Of a stretch of DNA of 64,000 nucleotides, positions 27,720 to 40,090 are shown piece after piece. This stretch comes from Heterobilharzia americana (Eukaryota > Platyhelminthes > Trematoda > Strigeidida > Schistosomatidae), in NCBI GenBank assembly GCA_944470555.2, contig OX104127.1:42397934-42461933 (forward strand). Reading direction: 5' to 3'. Position 1 is the stretch's first letter, and every line of letters begins with the position of its first letter. Made by a program: the position numbers and the translations under genes. Below the pieces are notes generated by a model that was given only the letters and a program-made list of their open reading frames with translations, was not told where the DNA came from and did not search any database.

Positions 27720-29690
27720 AAATGATGATGCGGACATCGCCTCTCCTAGGAGTCAGTTCCTGGCGTTGATTGCTCGACGCTAGAACTAGTACTCCGCGGA
27801 GACTATGTTCGTTCTTTGCTTTTGTAGTCTCATACTATGTCCTCTGAGGTGTTCCGACCTAGTGGGAAGGAAAAGGGAATATATATCAGGTCCGAAGTCA
27901 TTTCTTGGAATACTGTACAGAATAGGTTCAGCTCCTTAAGTCGGCCTTCATAGGTGAGGCCAGCCATCGTAGGGATCATACGAGTAGCTGCCCTCTGAAC
28001 TCCTTCGAGAAATTCTGCGTCATCTTTCAGACAAGGATTTGGCACCTGTGTACAGTTTTCTGATTAAGACCTCACTAAGGTGATGGTGAATATGTCACCA
28101 CTTATTTTCCTAAACTTTCTAAATAATGCCCAGAGAGTCCTAAAACTTCGAGCTGCTGCCAATAGACAATGTGCTGCAGTTTTCAAGTCATAACTCATTG
28201 TGACTCCTAGGTCATTGTGGGTCAGTACTGACGGTAAAGGAGTCTCATTTATATAGTAGGTGTTACTGTCTGAGTGCCCTAAGTACCTGCTCACACATCT
28301 ACCTGCATCAGCAACTTCTCTGACCAGGTAAACAAGCTGTTTAAGCCTGCCCGAAGTGAATGTATACCCTCATCGTTCCGAATTTCCCGCCATATTTTTA
28401 CATCCTCGTAGAGAACCATGGGGGATTTCGTGACATTTAGTATCTCATTTATGTATATGAGAAAGAGCATGGGGCGCAGGACTGTGCCTTGCGGCACTCC
28501 ACTTTCTACTGACTTCCAAGGGGAGGGTTGGGGATTGTCTCTTATTCTTTGTCTCCTGTCAATGAGGAACTTTCATGCATGCGGACAGACTGCCAGTGAT
28601 TCCAAAACCTGCTAGTTCACCAAGCAACCTGGAATGAGGTACCTTATCGAACACTTTACTCAGGTCCATTCACACCCACAGGTATCCTGTCCTCTTTATA
28701 CCCAACCCAACTTTCTCTGACTGTAAGGAGGTTCGTCAAGCAAGAGGAATTTCTAGGAAAGCCATGCTGCAAACGAAACGATAGAGCGTTACTTTCTAGG
28801 TGGACTATGATGGCTTTCTTGATTACTGTTTCCAGGATTTTCACTGCAGCACTAGTCAAACTTATCAGTCTGTAATTTGGTGGGAGCTGCTTAGAACCTG
28901 TCTTGTGGATAGGTGTTACTATGGCATTCTTCCGGTCATAGGTGACTGTGCCTTCACTGAGAGACAGTCTGAACATAGTAGCCAATGGGCCGGCTACACA
29001 GAGTGCAAACTCTCTGAGCAGGCTTGGGTGCGGCTCATCCGGTCCCGTTGATTTTTCCACATCGAGAGTACTCGATATCCGAAATAAATCATTGTGATCG
29101 ATATCCACAGAGTTTATTCTGTTGGATATCAATGCTTCTACTGTTGGATAAATGTCCACAGAAGATTCCTGTGTGCAGACCTCAGCAAAATATCCAGCCA
29201 TAGCTTCTGCTTTTTCCCTATCGTCCTCAATCAAACAGTCAGTTTCGGCTTCATAGATTAGGGTGGGTATACCACGACACATCTTACTCCTATAATTCAT
29301 ATGGGAATGTTGTAATGCAGCCTGGACTAGACGTGTTTCAAAGTATATTCGAGACCGGTGGATAGCAGAGATACATTTATTGCGAGCCTCTGTGTAATGC
29401 TTGACCACTTCGGGTGTACCGAGGTGGGTGGCAAGACTCCAACACTTTTTCTGCGTCGTAGCAAGATTCGGATGTCGTGGTTTATCTACAGGGGACAACG
29501 CTCCCTTCCCCTTGAGACAGTCCGAGATATGAAAAGTTGGGTCCCTCGTGCATATAACCCTTTGAGGGGGCACCACGCACCTTCAACTGAGGCTTCCGGA
29601 CTGACTGTCCGGCCCTCCAAAGATGCTGTTGCGTAGGCTGACACGATCCCGTGAAGCAGGATTGCATGCGAGACACTTTCAAGTGCTTTG
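27720..29690 (-). pseudogene. CR1-type retrotransposon, copy C1 (5'-truncated)
   Basis: Minus-strand RT. 29576-28656 (306 codons): linker with TEARNKCISAIHRSRIYF, fingers with STGPDEPHPSLLREFA, NAIVTPIHKTGSKQLPPNYR and SFRLQHGF. 28497-28291: MPQGTVLRPMLFLIYINEIL, then the active-site box reading VLYEDVKIW in place of FADDVKIW, so one catalytic Asp is gone. 28294-28064 and 28045-27830 carry the thumb/C-terminus. The endonuclease is missing. It is the same family as 57570-60780: the 3' ends align (agtcagttcctggcg / agtcaattgacaacg, ttgctcgacgc / ttactcgacgc, tcctctgag). Confidence 0.75.
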
Positions 29691-31050
29691 GCGTGGGTTA
29701 ATTTCTAACCTCCGCACCAGGTTTACTTGCAGATAAACCTGTCACCGCCGGCTCTTATGTTGCGGCGGTTGCGAATTCTTTTGTTATTCAAGAAGCCGCA
29801 CACCCCGCTTCATGAACACCACTTGAACCAAGCCTGCTTTCCCGTTCAAAGTGGACTTTTTGTTCCACCCTCTAGCCATGAGGCCTCAGCGCTACCTCTT
29901 CTTTTGAAGGTCAGCATACTGCTCTGCCTCAAATCTGTTGGAGATACAGCCTAAAGTGCGGCTTCGAAGATAGTTGTCCCTCTGAGTGTATCATAGCGTC
30001 ACCCTCATTATTGCCTCAAATCTACCGTTTTGGACCGAAATAACAGCATTGTTAAAATGTGTTTAACAGTGGTAGGGAGGTCAGCGATTGAGTGTAGTAG
30101 GAAGACGGGACGTGTAATGGAAAACGGTTTACGTTGACTTACCTTCAGATACTTGTCACTCGGTCCCCTGCATTTTGCCAAAGAGCTTAACTGCAGGCCC
30201 CAGATGTGTATTTAAAGCCAGCAAGGACGTTTCTTGGGGAACTGAAGACTAAAGCGGGAGGTAGGTTGGTGACTACAAGGAAATAATATTTCTTGTTTTC
30301 CCCGGTTGGTAGGTATGTTAACGACCACGTGATAGTCAGGTACGTGGAACTAGAGAACTGATGGAAAAGTCTGGTGCTGATAGACGGAATATTTCAAACG
30401 ACGGTTTTTTAAGGTGGGGAAATTCCGAATAGTAGGGGGACGGACAGTTAAAACCACCACTGGTGATTTCATGAATGGTGAGGGGTAAGTGAATTTCTCT
30501 GCCGCTGACGTCAGCATCAGGAAACGGTCCCCCAGTGTTGCCAAAGTCTTGATGTCCTTCCACCTACCCTTTATCCAGTTGAAAATTAACGACGCAGCAG
30601 CGCTTGTTTTTCTTGATTTAGCTGAGGATTTTCGCCCCCTGTGAATGTGGAGTAAGGAGTTTTAGCGTTTTGTTGTATTCCGCTGTGGTTAACTGCATGA
30701 TTCAAGACGCTTCCAATCTGCAAAATATTCTGCATAAGTTTTACTCTATACCCGCACTGGCAAGTGGATGTTTTAGCGAAATCGTCCTCCTTTACGTCCG
30801 AGGCAGGAGCCGGAGAATCACCCGGTGTCACCTCGTTCGACGACTTTCACGCAGACTTTCCGCTGGTTATGCGGGATACTTTGGATATTCTGGAAGCCTC
30901 TTTGAAGGATGAATGCTGCCGAAGAACGTCTGCGAGTTACAACTTATTAAGTCGAAAGTTGCAGATGGCAAAGTTGATGACCAGGGTGCAAGAAAAGCCT
31001 AAGTCACAAAGGGATGAATATTCTGTTCTCATGTTATGAATCTAACGCAA
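29691..31050. other. Unassigned sequence with small hairpin
   Basis: Contains a 7-bp GC-rich hairpin (ACCGCCG 29744-29750 with CGGCGGT 29763-29769). One 91-codon plus frame is listed separately. No repeat match found. Confidence 0.3.
30764..31039 (+). CDS. 91-codon open frame, protein-like but unidentified
   Basis: MDVLAKSSSF start; the middle (SFDDFHADFPLVMRDTLDIL, then SLKDECCRR and YNLLSRKLQMAKLMTRVQEK) has amphipathic-helix character with alternating charged and hydrophobic residues, unlike the Ser/Leu-rich noise frames around it. No known domain. It could be an exon fragment or retrocopy remnant; flanking splice signals were not convincing. It ends just before the family B repeat. Confidence 0.2.
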   Translation: MDVLAKSSSFTSEAGAGESPGVTSFDDFHADFPLVMRDTLDILEASLKDECCRRTSASYNLLSRKLQMAKLMTRVQEKPKSQRDEYSVLML

Positions 31051-31064
31051 GGGGTCCAAGTTTA

Positions 31065-31450
31065 CAGGGATCATCAAATTGACGATGTTAGGGAAATCTA
31101 CAACATTTGAGAGGTCCTGGATACTGCAGAAAGAAGAACAACAAACCCTATCATCGTATCAGAAGTGTCTGCAAGCGATGAAACAAGAAGAAAATATCCC
31201 TTTACAGTACATGCACACCGTATGACTTCAGGCCATTTTCAATTACTTTTTCGCACCCACACGTGGCATCACGATCTCACAATATTCGGTATTTGCGTAA
31301 CGGGTGGTTGACTTGTTTGACTTGTCCATGTAGTCTCATTCCTGGTCAGATAAACACTTATTTTAATATCAGTTCACATGTTTATGGTTTCACCGGCCAA
31401 CAGCAACTCGCTTAAATGATTTTATGCATCAGTGAACGTCCGAATAATCA
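31065..31450 (+). repeat. Family B repeat, copy X
   Basis: Matches 35165-35370 plus 36060-36190 in the same orientation and 37.28-37.98 and 45.48-46.24 kb in reverse. Landmarks: gatcatcaaattgacgatg / gcatcatcaaactgataatg, atcagaagtgtctgcaa / atcaaaagtgcctgcag, ccctttacagtacatg / cctccacagtacatat, and ggccaacagcaactcgctt / ggccatcaagaactcgctt. Confidence 0.5.
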
Positions 31451-33424
31451 TTTGATGCAGGTAATAATAACGATATTTATTCCTGAATGAACAGGCACAC
31501 ACCATTTTTACAGGTATCAATAAGTTTATGTGCAAATTACGTGTATCTACATGGGAGGTAATCTCAACCCCCATCCGTTGTCACTAGAAGATATTAGTAC
31601 TGCACGTTCATACACCTGGACATCTCTGCAGAATAGTTAAGCAAAAATTTAAAAGTTGAACAAGTAGAAGTGTTGTTTTCGCATAAACTAAAAATCTAGG
31701 TTTGTATCTAGACATTACATTATTATTTAGAGAAAAATAAAGCTTGAAGCTAACACTTCCACTGTAAGTTTTTGCCTTTTGCTTGAGATAATGGTGAAAA
31801 GTTTATGAGGGAATGTATGCACGAATTGTTTACTTATTGTACTTCATTGATGATTCCGGAACTGTGTAATTCATGCATGGTAGTACCATTCCACGACAAA
31901 GGTTCATGATATTGATGAATATTATGACTGAAAGCCAAATGTCTTCACTTTTCCAACGCCGCCATCCAGCAGCAATAGACTTGTTTGAATGCGCCAAATG
32001 GACTTCCGGGACGTCTTGTCGGCCATTTTCGAGGCCCGTGACAGCCTTGAGATTGGTAAGTGTTGGACTTTGCTGGTCTCTTTAATAATGAGTAAATCCT
32101 AGATTTTGATAATTATGAAGTTTTAGTCCAGTGAACATTTTTTAGTTCAGCTTGTTGTAGCTAGGTATTTGGGCGCGGTAAAACTGGTTACTGTCCACGG
32201 AGGGTGGTTTCTGCCGTAGTCTGTTCCTTGAGCAATTAATTCTCGATGGCGACCAAGCCATCGTTTAGAACTGATTACCTTTCTACAATGATAAAAAACA
32301 GACAAGGCAGCAGGTGGGGAAAGAAAGAATTCCAACAAGGAGAGTGTTTTCTATGTTCATGTTTATCCCCACTTAACCTTCCTTGCTATGGCGTTCATTG
32401 TATGTGCTTTTTCTATATCGGGATTCAGGCATTTGCCGCTCGGCACGTTAACGTACTCAGCGATATAAATTTGTAACATCAGAAACGGCTTTTGTCATGC
32501 AGAAACAAACATCGGAAAAACTGTCGTCCAACGACAGTGCCTTTTTAGATGGAATTCACTGTGGAATGTTCAGTATTATCGAGAAGGTATACTGGCTGTT
32601 AAATTTCCTCTCTTGCACAGAATCAAATGGGATAAGGTGCCAGAGAAATCAGTTTCGTATGATTTCTGCAAACGTGTTGCCTTCACAGTCACTGAGTGAG
32701 TCGATCTTCACAATTTGATTATCCATTATACCTACCCAGAAAGCCTAAACCAGTTATTGTATTCGAGGCTTAGCGTAAGCAGTATTTAGAGTTTTGATAT
32801 GCGAGCGAGCTCAGTGTGAAGCTCTCCTGAAAATTTTAGTTTTGGAGGAGGCGCTGAGGGTGATGACAAATTCAGTGTTGCGACTACATCTTAGACTCCG
32901 GTTCATCGTGCTGGGTACTTCACAAGGAGCTGGGATCATGAAACACACTTTCTGAAAACTTATCAGATGTGATACTCATCGTTATCACTGTGCTTTACAC
33001 GACAGCCATCACTCCTAAGTTTGAGGGATCCCTGCCTAGTCAGGGGGAGATTAAGGGTACCATGGACGCGTACGCTGAGTCCCACTCCCACAACGTCCAG
33101 GATGACGTAGTCAGGTGTGCCAGGCCTAAAGCCTCCGTAAATTCGGTGGTGCATGACATTCGTTTCTTGTCTCCATATGACCGGAACTCACAACATTACC
33201 TCTTATCTATTTTACAACACTCTTCTTTGGGCGTATCGGACGACCAGCCCAAAAAGGTTTCCTTACGTGTAAGAACGTTAACTTCCCTTTATAACTGAAT
33301 CATGGCCTCAATTGGCACTACCTAGAATTTCCTTTTCTTTCCAAAGGATTTTAGCAATAATGCTGGAGAACTCGGTGACTGACTACGCTCCAACTTCCCT
33401 GCATACACTGCAAGCTTTAATTTT

Positions 33425-33426
<2 letters not shown>
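31451..33426. other. Unassigned sequence
   Basis: Several short frames, one of them ending at an excellent donor-like site (gagattg|gtaagt at 32056) with the preceding MRQMDFRDVLSAIFEARDSL reading protein-like. A matching acceptor or downstream exon could not be joined in frame. No repeat recognised. Confidence 0.3.

Positions 33427-33496
<70 letters not shown>
33427..33496. repeat. (TA)n microsatellite
   Basis: About 70 bp of alternating TA with one interruption (ATACATAT). It creates tyrosine/isoleucine runs in overlapping frames, which are not genes. Confidence 0.95.
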
Positions 33497-34079
33497 TCCG
33501 TCATCTCGTGTGCTTCATGCTCTCCCAGGGGATTCGACGCTGTTCTAGCCGTGCTAATACCATCCTCAATATGCGAAATAAAAATAAAGCTACTACTGAG
33601 CCAGTGGTAGGGAAATCTTCCGTAAGTAAAGCTAGTAGTGCGGAAGTTGCTTATAAACAAAGTGCGACAAAAGCTGTAGTTACCCACATAGGCATAAGTT
33701 ATGTTGCAAATCCAGGAAAAATCCCCCTCGATTCGTCCATGGCTTATTATTTCCGCATTTAAAATCAATCCACTGGCCCTCATCTACGTATTGCTATCTG
33801 ACTGCGAGCGACTTCCCGATACCCACAACATCCACACCAGCCCGATCTCAGTTGGGAACATATTCAAACCCAGCCTCTTATCAGTGAAGCATGTGGGACA
33901 TCACGACAAAAGAGCCGCTCACAAGTCAGGTCTAGACTGAGCTACTGAAAATTGAGAAGGGTCAATAGGTCAACACTCACGGCCAATGAAAACCTGCATA
34001 GTGAACAATTCAGAAGTACAAAATACGACTAAAACGACAGCCTTCACGACCTCTTTAATATGAGTATAAGGCTTGGGAG
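33497..34079. other. Unassigned sequence
   Basis: One 84-codon plus frame (33508-33762), Ser/Ala/Lys-rich, no domain. Nothing else recognised. Confidence 0.3.
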
Positions 34080-34243
34080 CCGTGGAAGGATATAATTCCA
34101 CGGTAGATTTGTTTACATGATGTATCACAAAGTGATATGGCATTGTTTACTTGATGAAGTTTCTAATATAAATTATTGCTCATAACCACACTGACGTAAT
34201 ATGATGTGGTTATGAGTAGTAACTTATACTCAAAATGTAAACA
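34080..34243. repeat. Cluster of perfect inverted repeats
   Basis: Four perfect palindromic pairs in 164 bp: CCGTGGAA (34080-34087) with TTCCACGG (34096-34103); TATCAC with GTGATA around AAA (34122-34136); CTCATAACCACA (34179-34190) with TGTGGTTATGAG (34205-34216); and an outer pair TGTTTACAT (34110-34118) with ATGTAAACA (34235-34243) that encloses the second and third. The arrangement predicts a branched hairpin. It may be a small MITE, a structured RNA or a cruciform-forming site. Confidence 0.6.
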
Positions 34244-35164
34244 GGCAAATAATTCTGGGGCCCAGCCTCCTTCCGCGGTTGCCACTGGGGGTCTTCAAAT
34301 TCGGCAGCGACGGCGGTGAATGACAACTTCATGCCCTCCAATTGTGCATACTTGGTTTCTGCAGGTGACGCTGATACAGATGTTTCTTTGTGCTAATCCA
34401 GGAGATGCAGCGCAGAGGAAGTCACGCGACTGAGGATAACTAACGCTATCCACACAGTGCTGTCACGCTAAGTGACAACTTCATGAAGCCTTTCACCTGC
34501 TATGCTAAATACTGATCATGATAAAAACTGCACGTTTGTATCTGAAATGAGGTCGAGATCTGGAGAATTCCCTGGGAGGCAGTTTAGTCGACCCAAGATC
34601 AAATTTTCTTTTGTCTCTGACTGATTGGCTCATTGTCTGATGTAGATTATTCCCTATAGAAAACGCCACCTCTTTCCGTCAAAGGTAAAATAGCCGTGCG
34701 AAAATTTATCGCGACACCCTCTGATGAAATTTCGATTATATGAGCACCAAAAAGATTCTTGAACATGAGAGGAAACATACCTCACTCACAGTTGACTTTT
34801 ACTGACCGGTTTACCTCCTCCCCGAGTTTTGTCTACGGGGGGAAATGGAAAGGGAACGGGATTGGTTGGTTTCTCTATTGAAGAGGCTGTGTTTATGTAG
34901 TAGGATTAAACTTATGTTCAGCTGGAGTAATTGCTCGTTGGGATATCGTTATTTGAGCTCAAATAGCTAGTTTGCTTGCCCTAGCTTGGGAAATCATATG
35001 ATCAGTTTTGTGAAAGTAATTGCAACCTGGTTAAGACGACATCCAAAAGTCATGCAGAATTTCTGGCGATTTCCGCTTACCACCGATGACCTTACGTAAT
35101 ATAGATAAATGAACGAACAGACAGATACTCTGTTCACAAACTAAGAACTTAACGTGTGAGAAGC
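34244..35164. other. Unassigned sequence, locally GC-rich
   Basis: 34255-34450 is noticeably GC-richer than its surroundings but has no open frame of interest. No repeat matched. Confidence 0.3.
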
Positions 35165-36190
35165 AAGTTTAAAGGCATCATCAAACTGATAATGGTGGAG
35201 AAACCTGCATTAATTGAACTGTCCTGAGTGACATGCAAGGCAGGACATCAAAGTTTATCATGATATCAAAAGTGCCTGCAGGCTATGAAAAGAACAGGGA
35301 TATATCCTCCACAGTACATATAGACTACTTATGAATTTCGGCAGTTTCCATTCACCATTCTTTTTTCACAATAAAATGGTACCGAAGTCGCATAATGGTT
35401 CAAATGGCTGTTGAAGGAATGGAAGAAAGTTTCGTTTAACTGGCTTCCGTGCCTACAATCCATGGATCACCACTCTTTGTGGTTATTAACCTGCGTACAG
35501 GTAAAGAAAGAGGAAGAAGTGGCGGTTAAAATGTGAGTTCAGTTGGTTCCGGGCGGATCTCAGACACACGTCAAGTAGGTATTCAGTCGGCGTTTGGAGG
35601 ATTCAGACGAAGTAGCCTGGATCGCACCTTCGGGAAGAACTTTCCAGAGTTTACCAACTTTTAGGGAATGAAAATTGTGCCTGACGTCTAAGCTGCTACA
35701 TTCCAGGCTTGGTTTCTGTGTGTATCTTCGAAGACTGGTGCCACAGCTACGATCAAATAAAGGAAGCATTGGGCTGCCGGGCGTGCTCTTAACCTTATGT
35801 ATCCTAGAGGATACAGATCCAGAGCAGACGGTGGTTCTTCGTATGTCTTCCACCTAAGTCCTCGTACATATTTTGTCAAACACCTCTGGATGAGTACTAA
35901 GCCTAGTTTGCCCTCCTGGAGGGAAGGGGTAAGAAGATGGTCCCGAACTCCAGGTGAGGCCGTATGAAACTGCTGATAGTTTGGTGGAAGCATCTACGAT
36001 CGAGTTGTCCGAAAATTCGACTTTCGCGTTACACGTGACCGAGATGCTTAACCTGTAGATATAGTCCCGCGACTTGTTAGAAAAACGTTATTTTATCATC
36101 GATTCACACGTTTATAGTATTGCTGGCCATCAAGAACTCGCTTCATCGGTTTCAGGCAGCGGTAAGTGTCATCTGGAAGCGTTTTGATAA
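35165..36190 (+). repeat. Family B repeat, copy Y, split by a CR1-type fragment
   Basis: 35165-35370 and 36060-36190 align with the two parts of copy X (31065-31270 and 31330-31450). The CR1-type fragment at 35560-35990 lies between them. Copy Y and copy Z share the cggtttcaggcagcggtaagtgtc / cgatttcaggtaacagtaagtgtc block at the inner end. Confidence 0.5.
35560..35990 (-). pseudogene. CR1-type RT C-terminal fragment
   Basis: Minus strand in two frames: IQRCLTKYVRGLRWKTYEE followed by ALDLYPLGYIRLR (35960-35790), then LRRYTQKPSLECSSLDVRHN and LWKVLPEGAIQATSSESSKR, ending RRLNTYL (35740-35560). These are the conserved terminal blocks of CR1-type RTs (SYEERL, LYPLxYRRLRGD, RHNFFSxRV, WNxLPEE). 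It is not obviously the same family as copies C1/C2. Confidence 0.7.
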
Positions 36191-37279
36191 AATATTGAGT
36201 GCAGTTAATGACTGTTTTCGAAGTTCACTGGAAGTTCACCGTGGGAGCACGCTACCGGTCGTAATGTTGGTGGGAATGTAATTGGTCAGCTTTGGTATCC
36301 CTGACCCACTTTAAGGTGCTCATTTGAAGCCAGTGTTGATAAATTATTTGCATATATATGGATACGTTGGAAAATGTATCGTTGTATTTGTCACCCTAAC
36401 TCGCTGTTGAGAGTGGATGAATTAGGAAGGGGGAAGAACGGCATTGAGGAAAATCGGCAAATACTTTACCCCAGCTGTGACCAGCGGAAAGCAGTTATTT
36501 AATTTAGAATGCTTCAAAGAAGCGATAGTGAACGTGGATTCTTATTGTTGTTAAAAAATGCAGTAACTAAGCCTATGAATAATTCGCAAGTACTTGACTT
36601 ATTGGTCAGAAGGGGAAATGCGATGGTCCTCGATGAGCCTTCTTACTGTGGTTAACATTTTCAGAAAACATACTGATTTAACTCCCCACATTTGCTATCA
36701 TAAAATATGCTCAGGTATGGAGCAGCCTACCTAGGGAAGCACGTGGACAAAACACTTCAACTAGCTTTACAAGACAGCTTAACTCTACATTGCAGAGCAG
36801 GGCCATAAAAAGCACCACTAATGCTGCTGCTAAAACTACCGACATATTGGCCTTCTCAACATACAAACAATTTCCAACCTCAAAGGTCCAGAGGCTACAC
36901 CTGCTTGTGTTGTTTTTCTGCACCAAGATTTCAGATAGGTGCAACATGAAGATATCATCAGATTATGAAGAAACTGGACTTTGATGAAAAGTTAGCGGAG
37001 CATCTGGAAATCTGAATGCTAAACAAACCAGGGATCTGACTCGAATCCTCGAAGACCCATATCATCAAAATAACCTTCAGTGATGACAGCAGGACCGAAG
37101 TGAGTGATATACGTTACTAATTCTCAACCTTCCGTCGTTTTGCAAAGCAACGGAACTGTGCTTCCACGAAAATTACCGCCCCATAAGTAAGAATTACCAA
37201 CTCCATTCACCCATTTGACTCTGTTGCTATATGAACACTTATCAATCCTCAAATTACTCAGATTTCTGAAAGGTCATAG
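36191..37279. other. Unassigned sequence
   Basis: A 78-codon minus frame (36947-36711) encodes a hydrophobic run (VVLAAALVVLFMALLC) but lacks splice or start context. No repeat matched. Confidence 0.3.
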
Positions 37280-37985
37280 TGGCATCTAAAATCTGGACAG
37301 ACAGTGAAATCTGGGGGACGAACTCACCTAATAACTTTAAGGGGAACATGTTCACAACAATGCCATGCAACAGACTGCTCTAGTGCTTCATCGAACAGTG
37401 AATGTACCTCCCCGATAATGCTGCTTGCCTTAACGGAAACGGTAATGAGAACGAACTGCTATTGGTCGGCAGTTCTTCAAATGTTTGTTCCTTTGCACTA
37501 CAATATCTAATTCTGATGGCGTAAATCCATATTACTATGAATGGTAACACCTGAATAGATACTCACTTAGATTACACGATTGCGTGTCGACTTACAGATT
37601 CCCCAAATGGTCAGTGTGGGTTCTTTTGGCCTCCGAAGCTATAGACATAAGGATTCACGATAAAACAGAGGCTTATCTAGCGTGACGGGGCATTGTGAAG
37701 ACGAACCAAACATGTCGACTACTTATGACGGAAATTTGGAGTTTTGCGTGACCTCGTTGCCAACACTGATTAAAAAGAAAGCATGACTGAAAATGACGTA
37801 AACTTTAACACTGAGAGGTGATGTTTTCTTGTTCATTTCATAACTTGTATAATCTTCTGATGTTTTTAATCGAATTTAATGACTCCCCCTCCGTAAAACT
37901 CAGGCCCGGCAAAATCCTGTACATTTTACAACATGTATCAATGAGATGATGCGCATAAACCGGCTTCTCTCAAGTTAAATTGCTA
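37280..37985 (-). repeat. Family B repeat, copy U, abutting the Gypsy element
   Basis: Aligns in the same orientation with 45480-46240 (cagtggcagcgaaaatctggaca / tagtggcatctaaaatctggaca, aactcacctagtgac / aactcacctaataac, cctccttgataatgctgagtg / cctccccgataatgctgcttg, gcaaactggcttctttcatgtta / ataaaccggcttctctcaagtta) and in reverse with copies X and Y. It ends where the Gag-like frame begins. Confidence 0.55.
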
Positions 37986-37990
37986 ATACG

Positions 37991-38850
37991 ATGATGAAAT
38001 GTTTACCCATATATATCCGTACACAACTTCTTTCCACCTCCGACCATACTCCGAAGCTGATCCCTACTGAGCCGACGATGAACACTATTCAACTCGTGTC
38101 ACAGTGGTCAGGCAATACAGAGATATCGCTCCTGTATGCCAAGGCAGATTTCCGAGAACAGGGAGTCGCAGATCCACATTCTCGATTTCTTGCTGTCATA
38201 CGTTCATTACCGCTTGAACTAAACAAGCACGTTACAGTACATGTGTTTAGCCCTGAAGTAAGCGATCCCTTTGCACTTCTTGAAGCTGCACTCCTGAGGA
38301 AAAGTGACCTCACGGATCGCCAACGTCCAGACTAACTGCTTCGTAACATCCAGCTAGGCGACAATGAAGTCCTCACACGCGTGCGAGAAGTTATTGGCCC
38401 ACGAAAGCTCGATAGTGGCCCCTTCAGAGAGCCGTTTCTCTCGAAACCCCCACAACCGGTCCAAACCGCGTTAGTGACACTTCAGTCAGTTCCAGTTGAT
38501 GACCTGGTGGCCCCAGCAGATAAAATACTGGAGATCTCTAGCAGACCCACCTCCGACATATACTCCGCCTGCGATAAACCTGATAGCCAGGATTCAGAAG
38601 TGACCAGGGCGTGCAACTGTGTCAAACAGCTACTACGAACTCGAAGCCCTTGGTTACGTGGCACATCACAGAAACGTGCCTCAGCCCATCGCAGCAACTC
38701 GCATGGTTGTCCAAAAACAAACCGAAAACCCTAAATGGTGCTGGTTCAACAATACCTATGAGGAAGAGGCTGGAAAATGCCGGAAACCACGCAATTCCAG
38801 CACGGACACAAACTGGGGAAAATGTTGCGCCGGCATGCGCCCACGGCAAC
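37991..38850 (+). pseudogene. Gypsy Gag remnant with CHCC-type motif
   Basis: 37991-38335 encodes a capsid-like part (QWSGNTEISLLYAKADFREQ, DPHSRFLAVIRSLPLELNKH, PFALLEAALLRKSDLTDRQR). After a stop, 38381-38734 continues it (PQPVQTALVTLQSVPVDDLV, DKILEIS). At 38739 a third frame reads CWFNNTYEEEAGKCRKPR. In this clade the segment is CWFH...C...C; here His has become Asn and the last Cys has become Arg, so the metal site is lost. Confidence 0.7.
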
Positions 38851-38879
38851 CATGGCCGGCAGAAAAAGCCGTCTGCTTT

Positions 38880-39160
38880 ACGTCACCGACGCAAACGAAA
38901 GTTCGCCACCTCGTCGACACCGGCGCAGAAGTTAGCGTTCTTCCCGCATCGACAACGGAGCGTCATCATCACCCATCCTTCAACCTTCCGGCAGCTAATG
39001 GCAGGGCGACTACAACCTTTAGGAGACGGCACCCCAACCTCAACTTAGGCTGACCTCAACCTGTTAGCTGAATTTCCCCCCTAGCTGATGTTTCTGTGCC
39101 CGCTATTGGCATAGATTTGCTGAGCCATTATGATCTACTCGTGGATGATCGTAGGCGACG
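38880..39160 (+). pseudogene. Gypsy aspartic protease remnant
   Basis: HLVDTGAEVSVLPAS at about 38910-38950 carries the catalytic DTG triad and the following hydrophobic flap-like strand. Further on (after a frameshift) AIGIDLLSHYDLLVD at about 39100-39145 is the C-terminal part of the protease. Confidence 0.7.
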
Positions 39161-40090
39161 ACCGCTATGAGGTTATATACTGGCAGAGCCACTTACGTGG
39201 ACCCGAGTTTAATCATCGTTACAACCAAGCACCCAGGCAACTTGTCCTATAGGGCAGGGTTAGGGAAATATTCAGAGTTACAACAAGCAATTCGCGATCT
39301 TCCATGCATAAACAGCAACGTTATGCAGCCCCGCACTTTCAGTGGCCTGCTAAACTATTACCGAAGGTTTAGTCTCGACCGTGCCTGTGCCACAAAACCG
39401 CTCGCAGATCTACTTTCAGGGGCTATGAAGTGCGTGACTCTAGACAACGGTGCTTGACTTACCTCCCCTAAAATCAAGGAATCCATTCCAAACACAGCCA
39501 TGCTAATGCATCACGACCCGAAAGCTTCTTTGAGTATCGCTGTTGGTGCATCCGATTCAGTAATTTGAGCAGTCTTGCAGCGGTTGACTGGCAACCTTTG
39601 GCCTCTTTGCAGAGGTAGCTGCAGGAGGCGGAAACAAGGTACAGTACATTTGACAGGGAACTCCTACCTTTTTAATGCTCTGTACGCCATTTCTGGCATT
39701 CGATTGTAGGTCGTGACTTCGTTGTTTTCGCAGACCACAAACCGTTGACCTTCTCCGTTGTCCGAGCATCTGACAAGCACTCCCCTAGTGGGTCATGACA
39801 ACTGGATTACACTTCCTAGTTCATATGAGACGTCTGCTACATTTCTGGAGCAAATAACTCCGTAGCTGACGCACTATCTCTAACAGCTTTGATAAACCCT
39901 ATCGAAGACGTTGATTTCCATGAACTAACCAGGTGTCAAAAAGAAGACCTTGAGCTCCACCATGGGTTGTCGTCCAAAACTTTCAGGCTACAACTGTGTC
40001 CAGTGGCACCAGGTAAGGATACAGTCTTATTCTATGTATCTGCAGTCGACCAAGCCCAATGGTTCCGAAAAGTTGTTGACACAACGTCTT
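39161..40090 (+). pseudogene. Gypsy RT/RNase H remnant with RT palm deleted
   Basis: TFSGLLNYYRRF at about 39335-39370 is the RT thumb/connection block, preceded only by about 100 bp of relevant sequence, so the fingers and palm with YxDD are gone. HHDPKASLSIAVGASDSV (about 39515-39560) is the start of the RNase H domain; the active-site region that follows is full of stops. 39889-40092 (INPIEDVDFHELTRCQKEDL) is the tether to integrase. Confidence 0.65.

Noticed and set aside
31989..32055. Plus-strand exon-like MRQMDFRDVLSAIFEARDSL followed by GTAAGT
   Set aside because: Attractive peptide and donor, but no downstream exon could be joined in frame and no homologue is recognised. Left as unassigned.
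32459..32588. Plus-strand 30-nt intron candidate (GTAACATC...CATGCAG) with flanking exons
   Set aside because: Splicing does not leave an open frame on the upstream side in the phase of the downstream exon; treated as coincidence.
33312..33783. Open frames on both strands through the (TA)n tract with (YI)n repeats
   Set aside because: Low-complexity translation of a microsatellite.
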